Origin: Nitratireductor luteus
GTDB taxonomy: Bacteria; Pseudomonadota; Alphaproteobacteria; Rhizobiales; Rhizobiaceae
DNA length: 64,000 nt
Reading direction: 5' to 3'
NCBI RefSeq assembly: GCF_026162365.1
Contig: NZ_JAOANW010000006.1
Coordinates: forward strand, 124,001 to 188,000
The translations under genes and the position numbers were made by a program. The notes beneath the pieces were generated by a model. The model saw only the letters and a program-made list of their open reading frames with translations. It had not been told where the DNA came from and did not search any database. Of the stretch, positions 8,733-17,296 are shown in pieces; position 1 is the first letter of the stretch; every line of letters starts with the position of its first letter.

Positions 8733-10751
8733 ATGCACGTAGAATCCACTTCACCGGACCTTGAAATCGGCACATCCGGAATTTGGGTTCGGATGCTCGG
8801 CCCTCTGACGGTCGAGCGGAACGGCGGCAAGCTTGAGCTTCCGGCATCGCGCAAGATGCGCGCACTCTTTGCTTATCTCGCACTTGCCCCGCATGCCGTA
8901 GGCCGCAGCCGCCTCTGCGAGCTCTTCTGGGATGTGCCCAACGATCCGCGAGGCGAACTGCGGTGGTGTCTCAGTAAACTGCGAAGCATACTCGACGAGC
9001 CGGGCCGCCGGCGCATCGAGGCCTCCAACGACATGGTCGCGCTGGATCTGGGTGACTGCCTGGTTGACGTTCTCGAGATCGCCTCCGCGACTAAGGAGGG
9101 AATTCCTAATCTCGACGCGAACCGGTTGCGGGCGCTGTCGGAACTGTTCGTTGGTGATTTTCTCGAAGGGCTGGAGATCGATCGCAGCTACCAGTTCAAC
9201 AATTGGCTCATCGCTCAACGCCGCCGCTTCAGGGCCTGCCACACGGCAGTGCTGGAACGCCTTGTCGGATGCCTTTCGACGGATTCCGATGAAATCTTCC
9301 CGCTCCTGGAAAAGTGGAGCCAACTTGCCCCCTTCGACGGGCAGGCGCATGTGAGGCTGCTGGCCGCTTTGGCAGCGCGCGGGAAAATAGGCGAATGCGA
9401 GGAACATTTGGCTGCCACAGCGCGAATGTTCGAGGCCGAGAACCTGGATCTCGATCCCGTTCGCAAGGCCTGGGCGGATATCAGAAATCGGCGGCCGGCC
9501 GCATTGCGCGCCGCGGACGCAACTCCCCGAGCACTGGTTTTACCCGATGACATCGCCGGTGCCCCCCGCAGAGCCTCGCTTGCCGTGATGCCGTTTCTCG
9601 ATGAATTGAACAAGGACGGCCGAAGTCGTACCCTTTCGGAGGGGCTCACCCACGACATCATCACCCGGTTGGCGAAGTTGAGGAACCTCTTCGTCATCGC
9701 GCGGGGCTCTGTCTTCGCACTCGCGGAGCAGAGCGTCGGCCCCGAGGATGCCGGACGGAGGCTGAACGTCGACTATGTCGCCAGCGGCACCGTGCAGCAC
9801 CGGACAGACCGCATCACTGTCACGGTAGAGCTTGTCGAGGCACGGACGGCCAGGATTGTCTGGACCGAGGCCTTCGATCACAAGCCAGACGATGCCTTCC
9901 TGGTTCTTGACGAGATCGGCAACAGGATCGTCTCGTCGATTGCCAGCGAGATCGAGACGGTGGAACGAAATCGCGCGATCCTCAAACCGCCCAACTCGCT
10001 GGATGCCTGGGAAGCTTACCACCGCGGCCTTTGGCACATGTATCGGTTCACCAAGCCGGACAACGAACTGGCCCAGCATTTTTTCCAGATGTCGGTGCGT
10101 CTGGACCCTACTTTCGCCAGGGCGCATGCTGGCTTATCTTTCACGCATTGGCAGAATGCCTTCCAGCATTGGGCGGATCGCGAACGGGAAAGCGACCGGG
10201 CTTTCGAGGCCGCCGGGTTAAGCCTGATTGTCGACGATCACGATCCGGCCGCACATTGGGCCATGGGCCGGGCCCTGTGGCTGAGAGATCGCCAGGACGA
10301 GTCCATCGGCGAACTGGAGAGGGCCGTTGACCTGAGCCCGAACTTTGCTCTCGGCCACTATGCACTCGCCTTCGTTCATTCGCAGTCGGGCGATCCGCAA
10401 ACCGCAATCGGGTCATCCGATCATTCTCGCCATCTCAGCCCGTTCGACCCGCTTCTGTTCGGCATGCTTGGTGCCCGGGCAATGGCGCATATTCGCCTGG
10501 GGCAATTCGATGAAGCGGCGGAGTGGGCGCTCAAGGCGGCGGCCCGTCCCAACGCCCATGCCATTATACTTGCGATCGCGGCCCATTGCCTTGCATTGGC
10601 GGGGCGGGTCGATGAGGGTAGAGCCTTCGCCGCCACCATTCGCAACACGCTTCCGCATTACCGGATCGATGACTTCCTCGCCACATTCCGATTCACCGAG
10701 GATGCCGCTGCCCTGTTCCGTCAGGGCGCCAAGCGAATTGGGCTTGATTGA
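8733..10751 (+). CDS. SARP-type regulator with TolB-like and TPR domains
   Basis: Cytoplasmic transcription regulator, 672 residues. Domain order by eye: winged-helix DNA-binding domain of the SARP/OmpR type (about 12-100, VRMLGPLTVERNGG opening), bacterial transcriptional activation domain built from helical repeats (about 115-260), a TolB/FlgO-like alpha-beta domain (about 285-415, SLAVMPFLDE opening, as found attached to many class III adenylate cyclases), and C-terminal TPR repeats (about 430-640). No cyclase or kinase catalytic motif is visible. The start at ATG 8733 follows GGGAGGAGG by seven bases; an upstream GTG at 8715 would overlap that site. Divergent from the exported cupin gene, which is the natural candidate target. 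Confidence 0.75.
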   Translation: MHVESTSPDLEIGTSGIWVRMLGPLTVERNGGKLELPASRKMRALFAYLALAPHAVGRSRLCELFWDVPNDPRGELRWCLSKLRSILDEPGRRRIEASNDMVALDLGDCLVDVLEIASATKEGIPNLDANRLRALSELFVGDFLEGLEIDRSYQFNNWLIAQRRRFRACHTAVLERLVGCLSTDSDEIFPLLEKWSQLAPFDGQAHVRLLAALAARGKIGECEEHLAATARMFEAENLDLDPVRKAWADIRNRRPAALRAADATPRALVLPDDIAGAPRRASLAVMPFLDELNKDGRSRTLSEGLTHDIITRLAKLRNLFVIARGSVFALAEQSVGPEDAGRRLNVDYVASGTVQHRTDRITVTVELVEARTARIVWTEAFDHKPDDAFLVLDEIGNRIVSSIASEIETVERNRAILKPPNSLDAWEAYHRGLWHMYRFTKPDNELAQHFFQMSVRLDPTFARAHAGLSFTHWQNAFQHWADRERESDRAFEAAGLSLIVDDHDPAAHWAMGRALWLRDRQDESIGELERAVDLSPNFALGHYALAFVHSQSGDPQTAIGSSDHSRHLSPFDPLLFGMLGARAMAHIRLGQFDEAAEWALKAAARPNAHAIILAIAAHCLALAGRVDEGRAFAATIRNTLPHYRIDDFLATFRFTEDAAALFRQGAKRIGLD

Positions 10752-10808
10752 TGCGCGATCATACGACCGCTTGCTCGATGCGGGAACGGCCCGGACCAAA
10801 CACCTGGG

Positions 10809-11846
10809 TCAGAATTTCCCGATAAGGTCGGATGCAACAAGGTTTGAGCTCTGGCGCTTGCGGATTTCGAAGCCGAGGTCGATGGTCTTGCTCTCGCCGC
10901 CGGAGCCCTCGATCGCCTCAACGAGCATGTTCACCGCATGCCGGCCCATTTCGTAACGATAGGTGCGCACGCTGGTGATCGGCGGCTCGGCCGTCGCCAT
11001 CATCTCAAGATCGTTGAAGCCGCAGATGCCCAGCCAGGCGGGCACGGGAATTCGGCGGCGCTGTGCCTCGAACATGACACCGAGTGCCAGATCGTCATTG
11101 TTGCAGAACACGGCGTCGAGATCAGGCGCGCGGTCGATCAGTTCCGCGAAGAGCTGAGCGCCCAGCGTCACCGTCGAGGCAGCCGTCGTGGTGATGACCC
11201 TGCTTTCGGAAAACAGACCCGCCCCTGAAGCCGTGTCGCGGAAGCCGCGCAGGCGGCGCTGCGAACGGGGATCCATGCGGGCGCCGATGAACCCGAGGCC
11301 CCGGTAGCCCTGCTCGATGAGATGCCGTGTGGCCGCACATGCTGCGTCGTAGTGGGAAAAACCGACCATCAGATCCACGGGGTTGTCGTCGATCTCCATG
11401 ATCTGCACGACGGGACAGGCGGCCCTCTCCAGCAGCTCGCGGGATTTTTCCGACTGGTCGATGCCGGTGACGATCAGCCCGGCCGGCTTCTGGCCCAGGA
11501 AAACCTTCAAGAGGCTTTCCTCCCTCAGCGCGGAATAGCGCGAATTTGCCAGCTGGATGTCGTAGTCCGTGCTCTCCAGCGCGGTGTAGATGCCGAGCAG
11601 CACCTCGGCAAAGACGTTGTTGGTGACCGAAGGTATGATCACGCCGATGACGTTCGTCCGGCTCGAGGCAAGGGTGCGCGCCGCCGGATTGGGCACATAG
11701 CCGAGATCGTCTATCGCCCGCGCAATCTCCTCGCGCAGCCGCGGCGAGACCTTGTCCGGCATGCGCAGGGCCCGCGAAACGGTGATAGCGCTGACACCGA
11801 CCCGGGCCGCGACATCCGCAAGTGTTGCTTTCCTGAAGTTTCGCAC
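10809..11846 (-). CDS. LacI family regulator, GntR-like
   Basis: Sugar-acid responsive repressor, 345 residues: LacI helix-turn-helix (about 7-55, TLADVAARVGVSAITVSRAL) with the hinge RTLASSRTNVIGVI, then a periplasmic-binding-protein-like effector domain (about 60-330). The start is GTG at 11846 with GGAAA upstream. It is divergent from the gluconokinase gene and shares a 115-base region with it that holds a near-palindrome with the AGCGCT core (11921-11936). Regulation of the gluconokinase/TRAP unit by gluconate or a related sugar acid is the direct inference; GntR of E. coli is the closest known counterpart in logic. Confidence 0.85.
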   Translation of the reverse strand: MRNFRKATLADVAARVGVSAITVSRALRMPDKVSPRLREEIARAIDDLGYVPNPAARTLASSRTNVIGVIIPSVTNNVFAEVLLGIYTALESTDYDIQLANSRYSALREESLLKVFLGQKPAGLIVTGIDQSEKSRELLERAACPVVQIMEIDDNPVDLMVGFSHYDAACAATRHLIEQGYRGLGFIGARMDPRSQRRLRGFRDTASGAGLFSESRVITTTAASTVTLGAQLFAELIDRAPDLDAVFCNNDDLALGVMFEAQRRRIPVPAWLGICGFNDLEMMATAEPPITSVRTYRYEMGRHAVNMLVEAIEGSGGESKTIDLGFEIRKRQSSNLVASDLIGKF

Positions 11847-11895
11847 GATATCGGATTTCCAGCCGCATCTTGATGACGAATCCTATCTCACCCCA

Positions 11896-11936
11896 TTGAC
11901 ATATGCCAGCGCCACCCCCTATGACAGCGCTAACAT
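11896..11936 (+). promoter_or_regulatory. Gluconokinase promoter with LacI-type operator
   Basis: A consensus -35 TTGACA (11896-11901) is followed 18 bases later by TATGAC (11920-11925). The -10 is covered by ATGACAGCGCTAACAT (11921-11936), a near-palindrome of the form ATGNNAGCGCTNNCAT, like LacI-family operators. A partial copy (ATGCCAGCGC) begins at 11903. Binding of the divergent LacI protein here would block transcription of gluconokinase and the TRAP genes. Confidence 0.5.
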
Positions 11937-11961
11937 CGAGAACCATGCCGGGGAGGAGTGT

Positions 11962-12540
11962 ATGGTCGGCCTTTGCAGGAACGTGGTGGTGATGGGCGTC
12001 TGCGGCGTGGGCAAATCCACAGTCGCCAGCCGTCTGGCCGCCCGCTGCAATGGCCATTTCCTGGAAGGCGACCAGTTTCATCCTCCCGAGAATGTCGGGG
12101 CGATGGCGAGCGGCATTCCGCTGACGGACAAGGAGCGCTGGGTCTGGCTCGGGGAAATCTGCAACGGGATCGGAGCACTCAATGCCCGCGACGACGCGCC
12201 CGTCTTCCTCGCATGCTCGGCGCTCAAGCGCAGCTATCGCACGCTGCTGCGGGTCCGCACGGGGCCCCTCGCGATCATCCATCTTGACGGCGACAGCGCG
12301 ATCATCCATCAGCGCCTGCATGCGCGCCGGGACCATTTCATGCCGCCGTCCCTGCTGGGCAGCCAGTTGCGGGACCTCGAGCCGCCCGACACGCATGCGG
12401 AGGCACCCGTCCGCCGGTTCGATATCGCGCGCAGTCTTGACCAGATCATAGAGGAAGCGGAGCATTTTTGCCGGCGTCACGTTGCCAGCGCCGGTCGATC
12501 CCCAAGCGGGGAAACACCAAGCAGGCAACAAATTCCATGA
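11962..12540 (+). CDS. gntK: Gluconokinase
   Basis: Cytoplasmic kinase, 192 residues, phosphorylating D-gluconate to 6-phosphogluconate for the Entner-Doudoroff or pentose phosphate route. P-loop GVCGVGKST near residue 12-20; LEGDQFHPPENVGAMASGIPLTD is the characteristic GntK substrate loop, and ACSALKRSYR the second family block. ATG at 11962 has GGGGAGGAG upstream; the open frame extends 5' but without a site and across the operator. A TRAP importer begins 35 bases after its stop, so uptake and first catabolic step are one operon. Confidence 0.88.
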   Translation: MVGLCRNVVVMGVCGVGKSTVASRLAARCNGHFLEGDQFHPPENVGAMASGIPLTDKERWVWLGEICNGIGALNARDDAPVFLACSALKRSYRTLLRVRTGPLAIIHLDGDSAIIHQRLHARRDHFMPPSLLGSQLRDLEPPDTHAEAPVRRFDIARSLDQIIEEAEHFCRRHVASAGRSPSGETPSRQQIP

Positions 12541-12574
12541 TGGCCGCTGGCCATAACTCAGGAGGAGAAACACC

Positions 12575-13594
12575 ATGAAATTCATCCCGAAACTTGCGCT
12601 GGCCGCCGTGGCGGCGATCGCTCTGTCGAGCGCGGCCTCCGCCCAGGAGTTCTCGTTCAAGTTCCAGTCGAGCGACCCTTCGGGCAACCCTAACTTCGAG
12701 CTGCAGAAGGGCTGGACCGAGACGCTGGAGGAGCGCACGGACGGCAAGGTCAAGATTGAGCTGCTGCCTGTCGGCTCGGTGGTCGAGTATAACGAAACGC
12801 AGGACGCGATCGCGGCCGGCATTCTCGACGGCCATATCACCGACACCTCCTATTTCGCCGGCAAGGATCCTGCTTTTGGACTGATCGCCAATCCGGTCGG
12901 TGCGTGGTCTGATCCTCAGCAGATGTTCGACTTCATGTCCGAGGGCGGCGGCAAGGAGCTGATGAATGAGATCCTCGAGCCTTACGGCCTGCATTTCATC
13001 GGCGCCACGACACCCGGTCTCGAAGCCTTCGTGTCCAACGTCCCGCTGGACAGCGTCGACGATCTTCAGGGTCTGAAGATGCGTGCGCCCGAGGGCCTGG
13101 TGCAGCAGGTGTTCGCTGCGGCGGGCGCCTCTCCGGTCAACCTGCCGGGTTCGGAAGTGTTCACGTCGCTCGACAAGGGTGTCATCGATGCGGCCGACTA
13201 CAGCGTCTTCTCGACCAACCAGGCGCAGGGCCTTAACGAGATCGCGCCGCACCCGGTCTATCCGGGCTTCCATTCGATGCCGCTTGTCGAGGTGTCGATG
13301 AACAAGGAGAAGTGGGACGCGCTGCCGGACGACATCAAGACGGCCTTCGAGGAGACCGTGGCGGAGTTTGCCCAGCACCAGGTGTCCACGCTCGCCGAGA
13401 ACGACCAGAAAGCGGTCGAGGAGGCCAAGGCCAGCGGCGAGATCACCGTCCATGACTGGTCGCCCGAAGAGCGCGCCAAATTCCGCAAGATCGCCATCGG
13501 CGAGTGGGAGGAAGTTGCCGCGAAGTCGGAGAACGCGCAGCGGGTCTACGAGTTGCTGACGTCGTATCTCACCAGCAAAGGTCTGGTCCAGTAA
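12575..13594 (+). CDS. TRAP transporter substrate-binding protein (DctP family)
   Basis: Periplasmic receptor, 339 residues with a Sec signal peptide (LALAAVAAIALSSAASAQ). The DctP fold is recognised from LKMRAPEGLVQQVF (the conserved Arg that binds the substrate carboxylate is in KMRAPE) and from the later VSMNKEKWDALPDDIK block. GGAGG lies just ahead of the ATG. It leads the three-gene TRAP set placed after gluconokinase, so gluconate or a related aldonate/uronate is the likely ligand. A strong hairpin (13606-13630) separates it from the permease genes. Confidence 0.85.
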   Translation: MKFIPKLALAAVAAIALSSAASAQEFSFKFQSSDPSGNPNFELQKGWTETLEERTDGKVKIELLPVGSVVEYNETQDAIAAGILDGHITDTSYFAGKDPAFGLIANPVGAWSDPQQMFDFMSEGGGKELMNEILEPYGLHFIGATTPGLEAFVSNVPLDSVDDLQGLKMRAPEGLVQQVFAAAGASPVNLPGSEVFTSLDKGVIDAADYSVFSTNQAQGLNEIAPHPVYPGFHSMPLVEVSMNKEKWDALPDDIKTAFEETVAEFAQHQVSTLAENDQKAVEEAKASGEITVHDWSPEERAKFRKIAIGEWEEVAAKSENAQRVYELLTSYLTSKGLVQ

Positions 13595-13605
13595 GGACCG
13601 GCGCA

Positions 13606-13630
13606 CCGGCGGCGGCAGTGCCGCCGCCGG
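13606..13630 (+). other. Intergenic stem-loop after dctP
   Basis: Perfect 11-base arms, CCGGCGGCGGC (13606-13616) and GCCGCCGCCGG (13620-13630), around the three-base loop AGT. There is no T-run. It stands between the binding-protein gene and the small permease gene and is expected to stabilise the upstream message or damp read-through. Confidence 0.75.
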
Positions 13631-13649
13631 CTCATCGAGGGAGGGTCTT

Positions 13650-14234
13650 ATGCGCGACGACGATCTGCCGGATGTCGAAGCGGTGCTCGAACAGGAAGTC
13701 GCCGCCCCGTTGCCGGAAGCCGGCATGCTGGGCAGGCTGATCGACCGCGGCGGGATCGTCTTCGCGATCGGCATCGTCCTGGCAATGCTCATCCTGATCC
13801 AGGAGGTCGTCCTGCGCTATTTCTTCAATGCGCCGACCATCTGGGCGCACGAGACGACCGTTTTCCTGGCCGCCACCGCCTTCCTTTATGGCGGCCTCTA
13901 CTGCACGGTGCGCAACTCCCACATCCGCGTGGTGCTGCTTTACGATCTGGTGCAAGGCCGTGCGCGGCGCGTGCTCGACGCGGTGATCTCCCTCGTCTGC
14001 ATGATCGCCACCGGCTTTTTTGCCTGGGCGGCCTGGCTGATGGTGCAGCGGGCCATCTTCAGGCCCGACGGCAGCGTCAGGTTCGAAACCTCCGGCAGCG
14101 CCTGGGACCCTGCCTTCCCCGCCTTTCTGAAGCTGTTTCTGCTCGCGGTGCTGGCGCTGATGGCCTTGCAGTTCTTGATCCTTGCCTTCAATTTCGCCCG
14201 CGCGGCCCTGGCGCGCCATTCGGAGACCACCTGA
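13650..14234 (+). CDS. TRAP transporter small permease (DctQ family)
   Basis: Small inner-membrane subunit, 194 residues with four hydrophobic segments. The family motif region is seen at LRYFFNAPTIWAHETTVFLAA (about residues 54-74), where an aromatic/Trp and a Glu before the second helix are typical. GAGGGAGG precedes ATG 13650. It pairs with the large subunit that starts 17 bases after its stop to form the sodium-driven sugar-acid symporter. Confidence 0.83.
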   Translation: MRDDDLPDVEAVLEQEVAAPLPEAGMLGRLIDRGGIVFAIGIVLAMLILIQEVVLRYFFNAPTIWAHETTVFLAATAFLYGGLYCTVRNSHIRVVLLYDLVQGRARRVLDAVISLVCMIATGFFAWAAWLMVQRAIFRPDGSVRFETSGSAWDPAFPAFLKLFLLAVLALMALQFLILAFNFARAALARHSETT

Positions 14235-14250
14235 TGCCGGAGACAACCTG

Positions 14251-15576
14251 ATGGAGGGGCTCGGGTTCCTCTTCGACCTCAAATCGCTCGGCATCGAATA
14301 TGGCACGCTTGTCATGTTCGCCATGCTCTTCGGCCTGCTGCTCGTCGGCATTCCGCTTGCCTATGTGACGCTTCTGGTCGCGCTCATCTTCGCGCTGGGC
14401 TGGTTCGGCCCCGCCTCGGTGCCGCTGATCACCAGCCGGGTCTATTCCTTCGTCTCGTCCTTCGTCTTCGTGTCGGTGCCGATGTTCGTGCTGATGGCGG
14501 CGCTGCTCGACCGCTCGGGCATCGCCCGCGACCTGTTCGACGCGATGAAGCTGATCGGCGGCCGGCTGCGCGGCGCCGTCGCCGTGCAGACCATCTTCCT
14601 CGCCGTGGTGCTGGCGGCCATGAGCGGCATCATCGGCGGCGAGATCGTGCTGCTCGGGCTGCTGGCCCTGCCCCAGATGCTGCGCCTTGGCTATGACCGC
14701 AATCTGGCTATAGGTGTCATCTGCGCGGGCGGCTCGCTCGGCACCATGATCCCGCCCTCCATTGTTCTCATCATCTACGGCCTGACTGCCAACGTCTCCA
14801 TCGGCGACCTTTTCACCTCCGCGTTCATCCCCGGCTTCATGCTGGCGAGCTTCTATGTCGTTTATGTGCTGGTGCGCTGCTGGCTCAATCCCGCCCTTGC
14901 CCCGCTGCCCGAACCAGATCCGCGGCCGCTGGTCGAGCGGCTGACGCTCCTGAGGGGCATCATACTACCGATCATCGTCGTCATATTCGTGCTGGGCTCG
15001 ATCTATGGCGGCATTGCTTCCGTCACCGAAGCCTCGGCTGTCGGTGTCGCCGGCGTTCTCCTTTCCACCGTCGTCCGTGGTGAGTTTTCGCTGCACATGC
15101 TCAAGGCCGCAGCGCTGCAGACGCTGTCGACCTGCGGCATGATCGTGTGGATCGGTATCGGCGCCAGCGCGCTGGTGGGGGTCTTCAACCTGATGGGAGG
15201 CATCGACTTTGTCGCGGGCCTGCTAACGGGGGTGTCGGAGAACCCGACGGTCATCATCCTTGTGATGATGGCGATTCTTTTCGTCCTCGGCATGTTCCTG
15301 GACTGGGTGGGCATTGCCCTGCTCACCATGCCGATATTCGTGCCTGTGGTCATAAACCTGGGCTATGATCCGGTGTGGTTCGGCGTGCTGTTTGCCATGA
15401 ACATGCAGATATCCTTCCTGACGCCGCCTTTCGGCCCGGCCGCCTTTTACCTCAAAAGCGTGGCGCCCAAGGAAATCTCGCTGGGCATGATCTTCCGCGC
15501 GCTGCTGCCGTTCATCTGTCTCCAGGCTCTGGCCGTTGGTCTGCTTATCGCCTTCCCCGGCATCACCGGGCGGTAA
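14251..15576 (+). CDS. TRAP transporter large permease (DctM family)
   Basis: Main transport subunit, 441 residues with around twelve membrane helices. Conserved blocks seen: SVPMFVLMAALLDRSG, GGSLGTMIPPSIVLIIYG (the IPPS turn) and FLTPPFGPAAFYL near the C-terminus. ATG at 14251 has GGAG eight bases upstream; the frame is open back into dctQ but that extension is not membrane-like. Last gene of the gluconokinase/TRAP unit; nothing gene-like follows until the convergent ybaN-type gene at 16296-15853. Confidence 0.87.
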   Translation: MEGLGFLFDLKSLGIEYGTLVMFAMLFGLLLVGIPLAYVTLLVALIFALGWFGPASVPLITSRVYSFVSSFVFVSVPMFVLMAALLDRSGIARDLFDAMKLIGGRLRGAVAVQTIFLAVVLAAMSGIIGGEIVLLGLLALPQMLRLGYDRNLAIGVICAGGSLGTMIPPSIVLIIYGLTANVSIGDLFTSAFIPGFMLASFYVVYVLVRCWLNPALAPLPEPDPRPLVERLTLLRGIILPIIVVIFVLGSIYGGIASVTEASAVGVAGVLLSTVVRGEFSLHMLKAAALQTLSTCGMIVWIGIGASALVGVFNLMGGIDFVAGLLTGVSENPTVIILVMMAILFVLGMFLDWVGIALLTMPIFVPVVINLGYDPVWFGVLFAMNMQISFLTPPFGPAAFYLKSVAPKEISLGMIFRALLPFICLQALAVGLLIAFPGITGR

Positions 15577-15852
15577 CCATTGGAGCGCGCCGCTGCAGAG
15601 TTCTGTCACAAACCGTTGACGAAAACGATTTGGCAGCGCCTCGGCACCCTTCCTGTCCGCCCGTGCCAAGAGGATGATCGAGCTCATTGCCACGCGGGAC
15701 CTGGTGGTCGTCTTCGTCACCATCACCAGGCTCGAAGAACGGGCGACTGGTCCAGGAAAGCTACGCCAACAGCGTCCACGCCGATCCAGTCGGCCGCACG
15801 CACGAAACGCCCTCCGGCATAGCTTGTCCCCTCCCTCCCCGTTCGGCGATCT

Positions 15853-16296
15853 TCATCTCACGCTGTTTGTCCGCCTGCCCGGTGCCTTGCGCTCAGGCCG
15901 CTTCGCGATCCAGACTGCGCAGCCGGCCATGACGCCCGCCACTACGATGGCAAGCCATGGAGCGGGCTTCGCCCCGACGTAAAATAGCGCGTAGCCGGTT
16001 ATCATGCCTGCACAGGCTATAAACTTTGCCCGGCGCGACATTGCACCATGTTCGCGCCAATCCCGCAGCACCGGCCCGAAGCGGGGATGATTAAGCAGCC
16101 ACGCCTCCAGCCGCGGTGACGACCGGCCGAAACACCAGGCGGCTAGGATCAGGAAGATCGTGGTTGGCATGACCGGCAGGAATGCGCCGACAAAACCAAG
16201 CAACAACATCAGGCAGCCGAGCGCGACGAAACCCGCCTGCCGGCCTACCTTGAGCCGGGAACGGATGTACCAGTCGCGCTTTCCGTCCATCGTCAT
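15853..16296 (-). CDS. YbaN family (DUF454) membrane protein
   Basis: Inner-membrane protein, 147 residues. LGFVGAFLPVMPTTIFLILAAWCF is the family signature (first helix pair around 35-58), followed by FGRSSPRLEAWLLNHPRFGP and two more hydrophobic segments near the C-terminus. The start may be ATG 16296 or the second ATG at 16290, which sits better behind GGAG. Function of the family is unknown; in other bacteria members neighbour haem or priming genes, but here it stands alone between the TRAP operon and a GntR gene. Confidence 0.75.
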   Translation of the reverse strand: MTMDGKRDWYIRSRLKVGRQAGFVALGCLMLLLGFVGAFLPVMPTTIFLILAAWCFGRSSPRLEAWLLNHPRFGPVLRDWREHGAMSRRAKFIACAGMITGYALFYVGAKPAPWLAIVVAGVMAGCAVWIAKRPERKAPGRRTNSVR

Positions 16297-16401
16297 CGCT
16301 CCGGGTGAACAGGCTGCCGGATCGCCACACCGAGATCGGCCATGACCGTCCTATCCAAGCGCGCATGGGGTGCATGGTTGCTGCCTTCAGCCGGTTGCCG
16401 G

Positions 16402-17112
16402 TCAGCGCAGGATATCGGCAAGTTTTTCCGGCTTCTTCTCGCCGCGTGTGAGGTCGAGCCCCGAGAGAAGATCGACCATGTGGCTCTTCATCAGCCCGGC
16501 CGCTTCTTCGGCACGATGCGCTTCGATCGCATCGACCAGAGCATGGTGGGCGTGGCTTTCGCACGTCGTGTCCCGTCGCTTCCAATAGAGCGCGATGATC
16601 AGCGACGAGTGCGAGACGAGGTCGCGCACCATGGCCGTCAGGACCGAATGGTCGGTGATCTCGGCGATCCCCACGTGGAAGCGGGCCGACAGCGTGATCG
16701 CCTCGCTGTCACGACCGGCATGCAGCGCTTCATGCTCCTTATCCAGATGGCGTCGCAACAAGGCAATGTCCTGCGGACCGGCGGAGCCTGCGGCAAGAGC
16801 GGCGACCCGCGGTTCGATCAGCGCCCTGGCCTCGAAGACCTCGCGCGCTTCCTTTATCGACGGCTTGGCGACGAAGGCGCCGCGGTTCGGCTCCAACCGC
16901 GCCAGACGGTCGTGGGCAAGCGCCTGCAAGGCCGAGCGGATGACTGTGCGGCTGACCGAATAGATGGAGGCGAGCTCATCCTCGGGCAGCTTCGTGCCCG
17001 GGGCGAGGCGGTGGCTGACGATGGCTTGCCGAAGGCCATGATAGATCGGCGACCAGCGTGTCGAGCGCTTTTCCCCGTCGTCTTCCAGTCGTAGTGCGGT
17101 CAGTTCGTTCAT
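16402..17112 (-). CDS. GntR family regulator, FCD subfamily
   Basis: Transcription factor, 236 residues: N-terminal GntR winged helix (about 20-85, with DELASIYSVSRTVIRSALQAL as recognition region) and an all-helical FCD effector domain (about 95-225) with metal/ligand His residues such as RFHVGIAEI. ATG at 17112 has AGGAAAC upstream. It lies at the 3' end of the importer/racemase unit, 184 bases beyond the racemase gene. FCD-type GntR proteins commonly bind operators with a GTATAC or similar centre; the 30-bp palindrome at 22847-22876 ahead of the importer is the best target here. Confidence 0.85.
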   Translation of the reverse strand: MNELTALRLEDDGEKRSTRWSPIYHGLRQAIVSHRLAPGTKLPEDELASIYSVSRTVIRSALQALAHDRLARLEPNRGAFVAKPSIKEAREVFEARALIEPRVAALAAGSAGPQDIALLRRHLDKEHEALHAGRDSEAITLSARFHVGIAEITDHSVLTAMVRDLVSHSSLIIALYWKRRDTTCESHAHHALVDAIEAHRAEEAAGLMKSHMVDLLSGLDLTRGEKKPEKLADILR

Positions 17113-17296
17113 GTTTCCTGGCGAACCTATGGCATTTAGGCAGAAAAACAAGAAGATGGAGCGTCCGCATGAACGCACGGCGCTCCAACTTCCTTACGGA
17201 TCCGCGCCGGAGCAACTTCGACACCAGCGCATAGCTGTTCGAAGTCTCACATTGTTCGCATCGCCGTCAATCCCATCGGAAACGGCTTGCCAGCGG

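Noticed and set aside
11122-12846. 574-codon open frame on the minus strand
   Set aside because: It lies antisense to gluconokinase and the TRAP receptor and in another frame of the LacI gene; composition is Arg/Gly/His rich and no start site or family match is seen.
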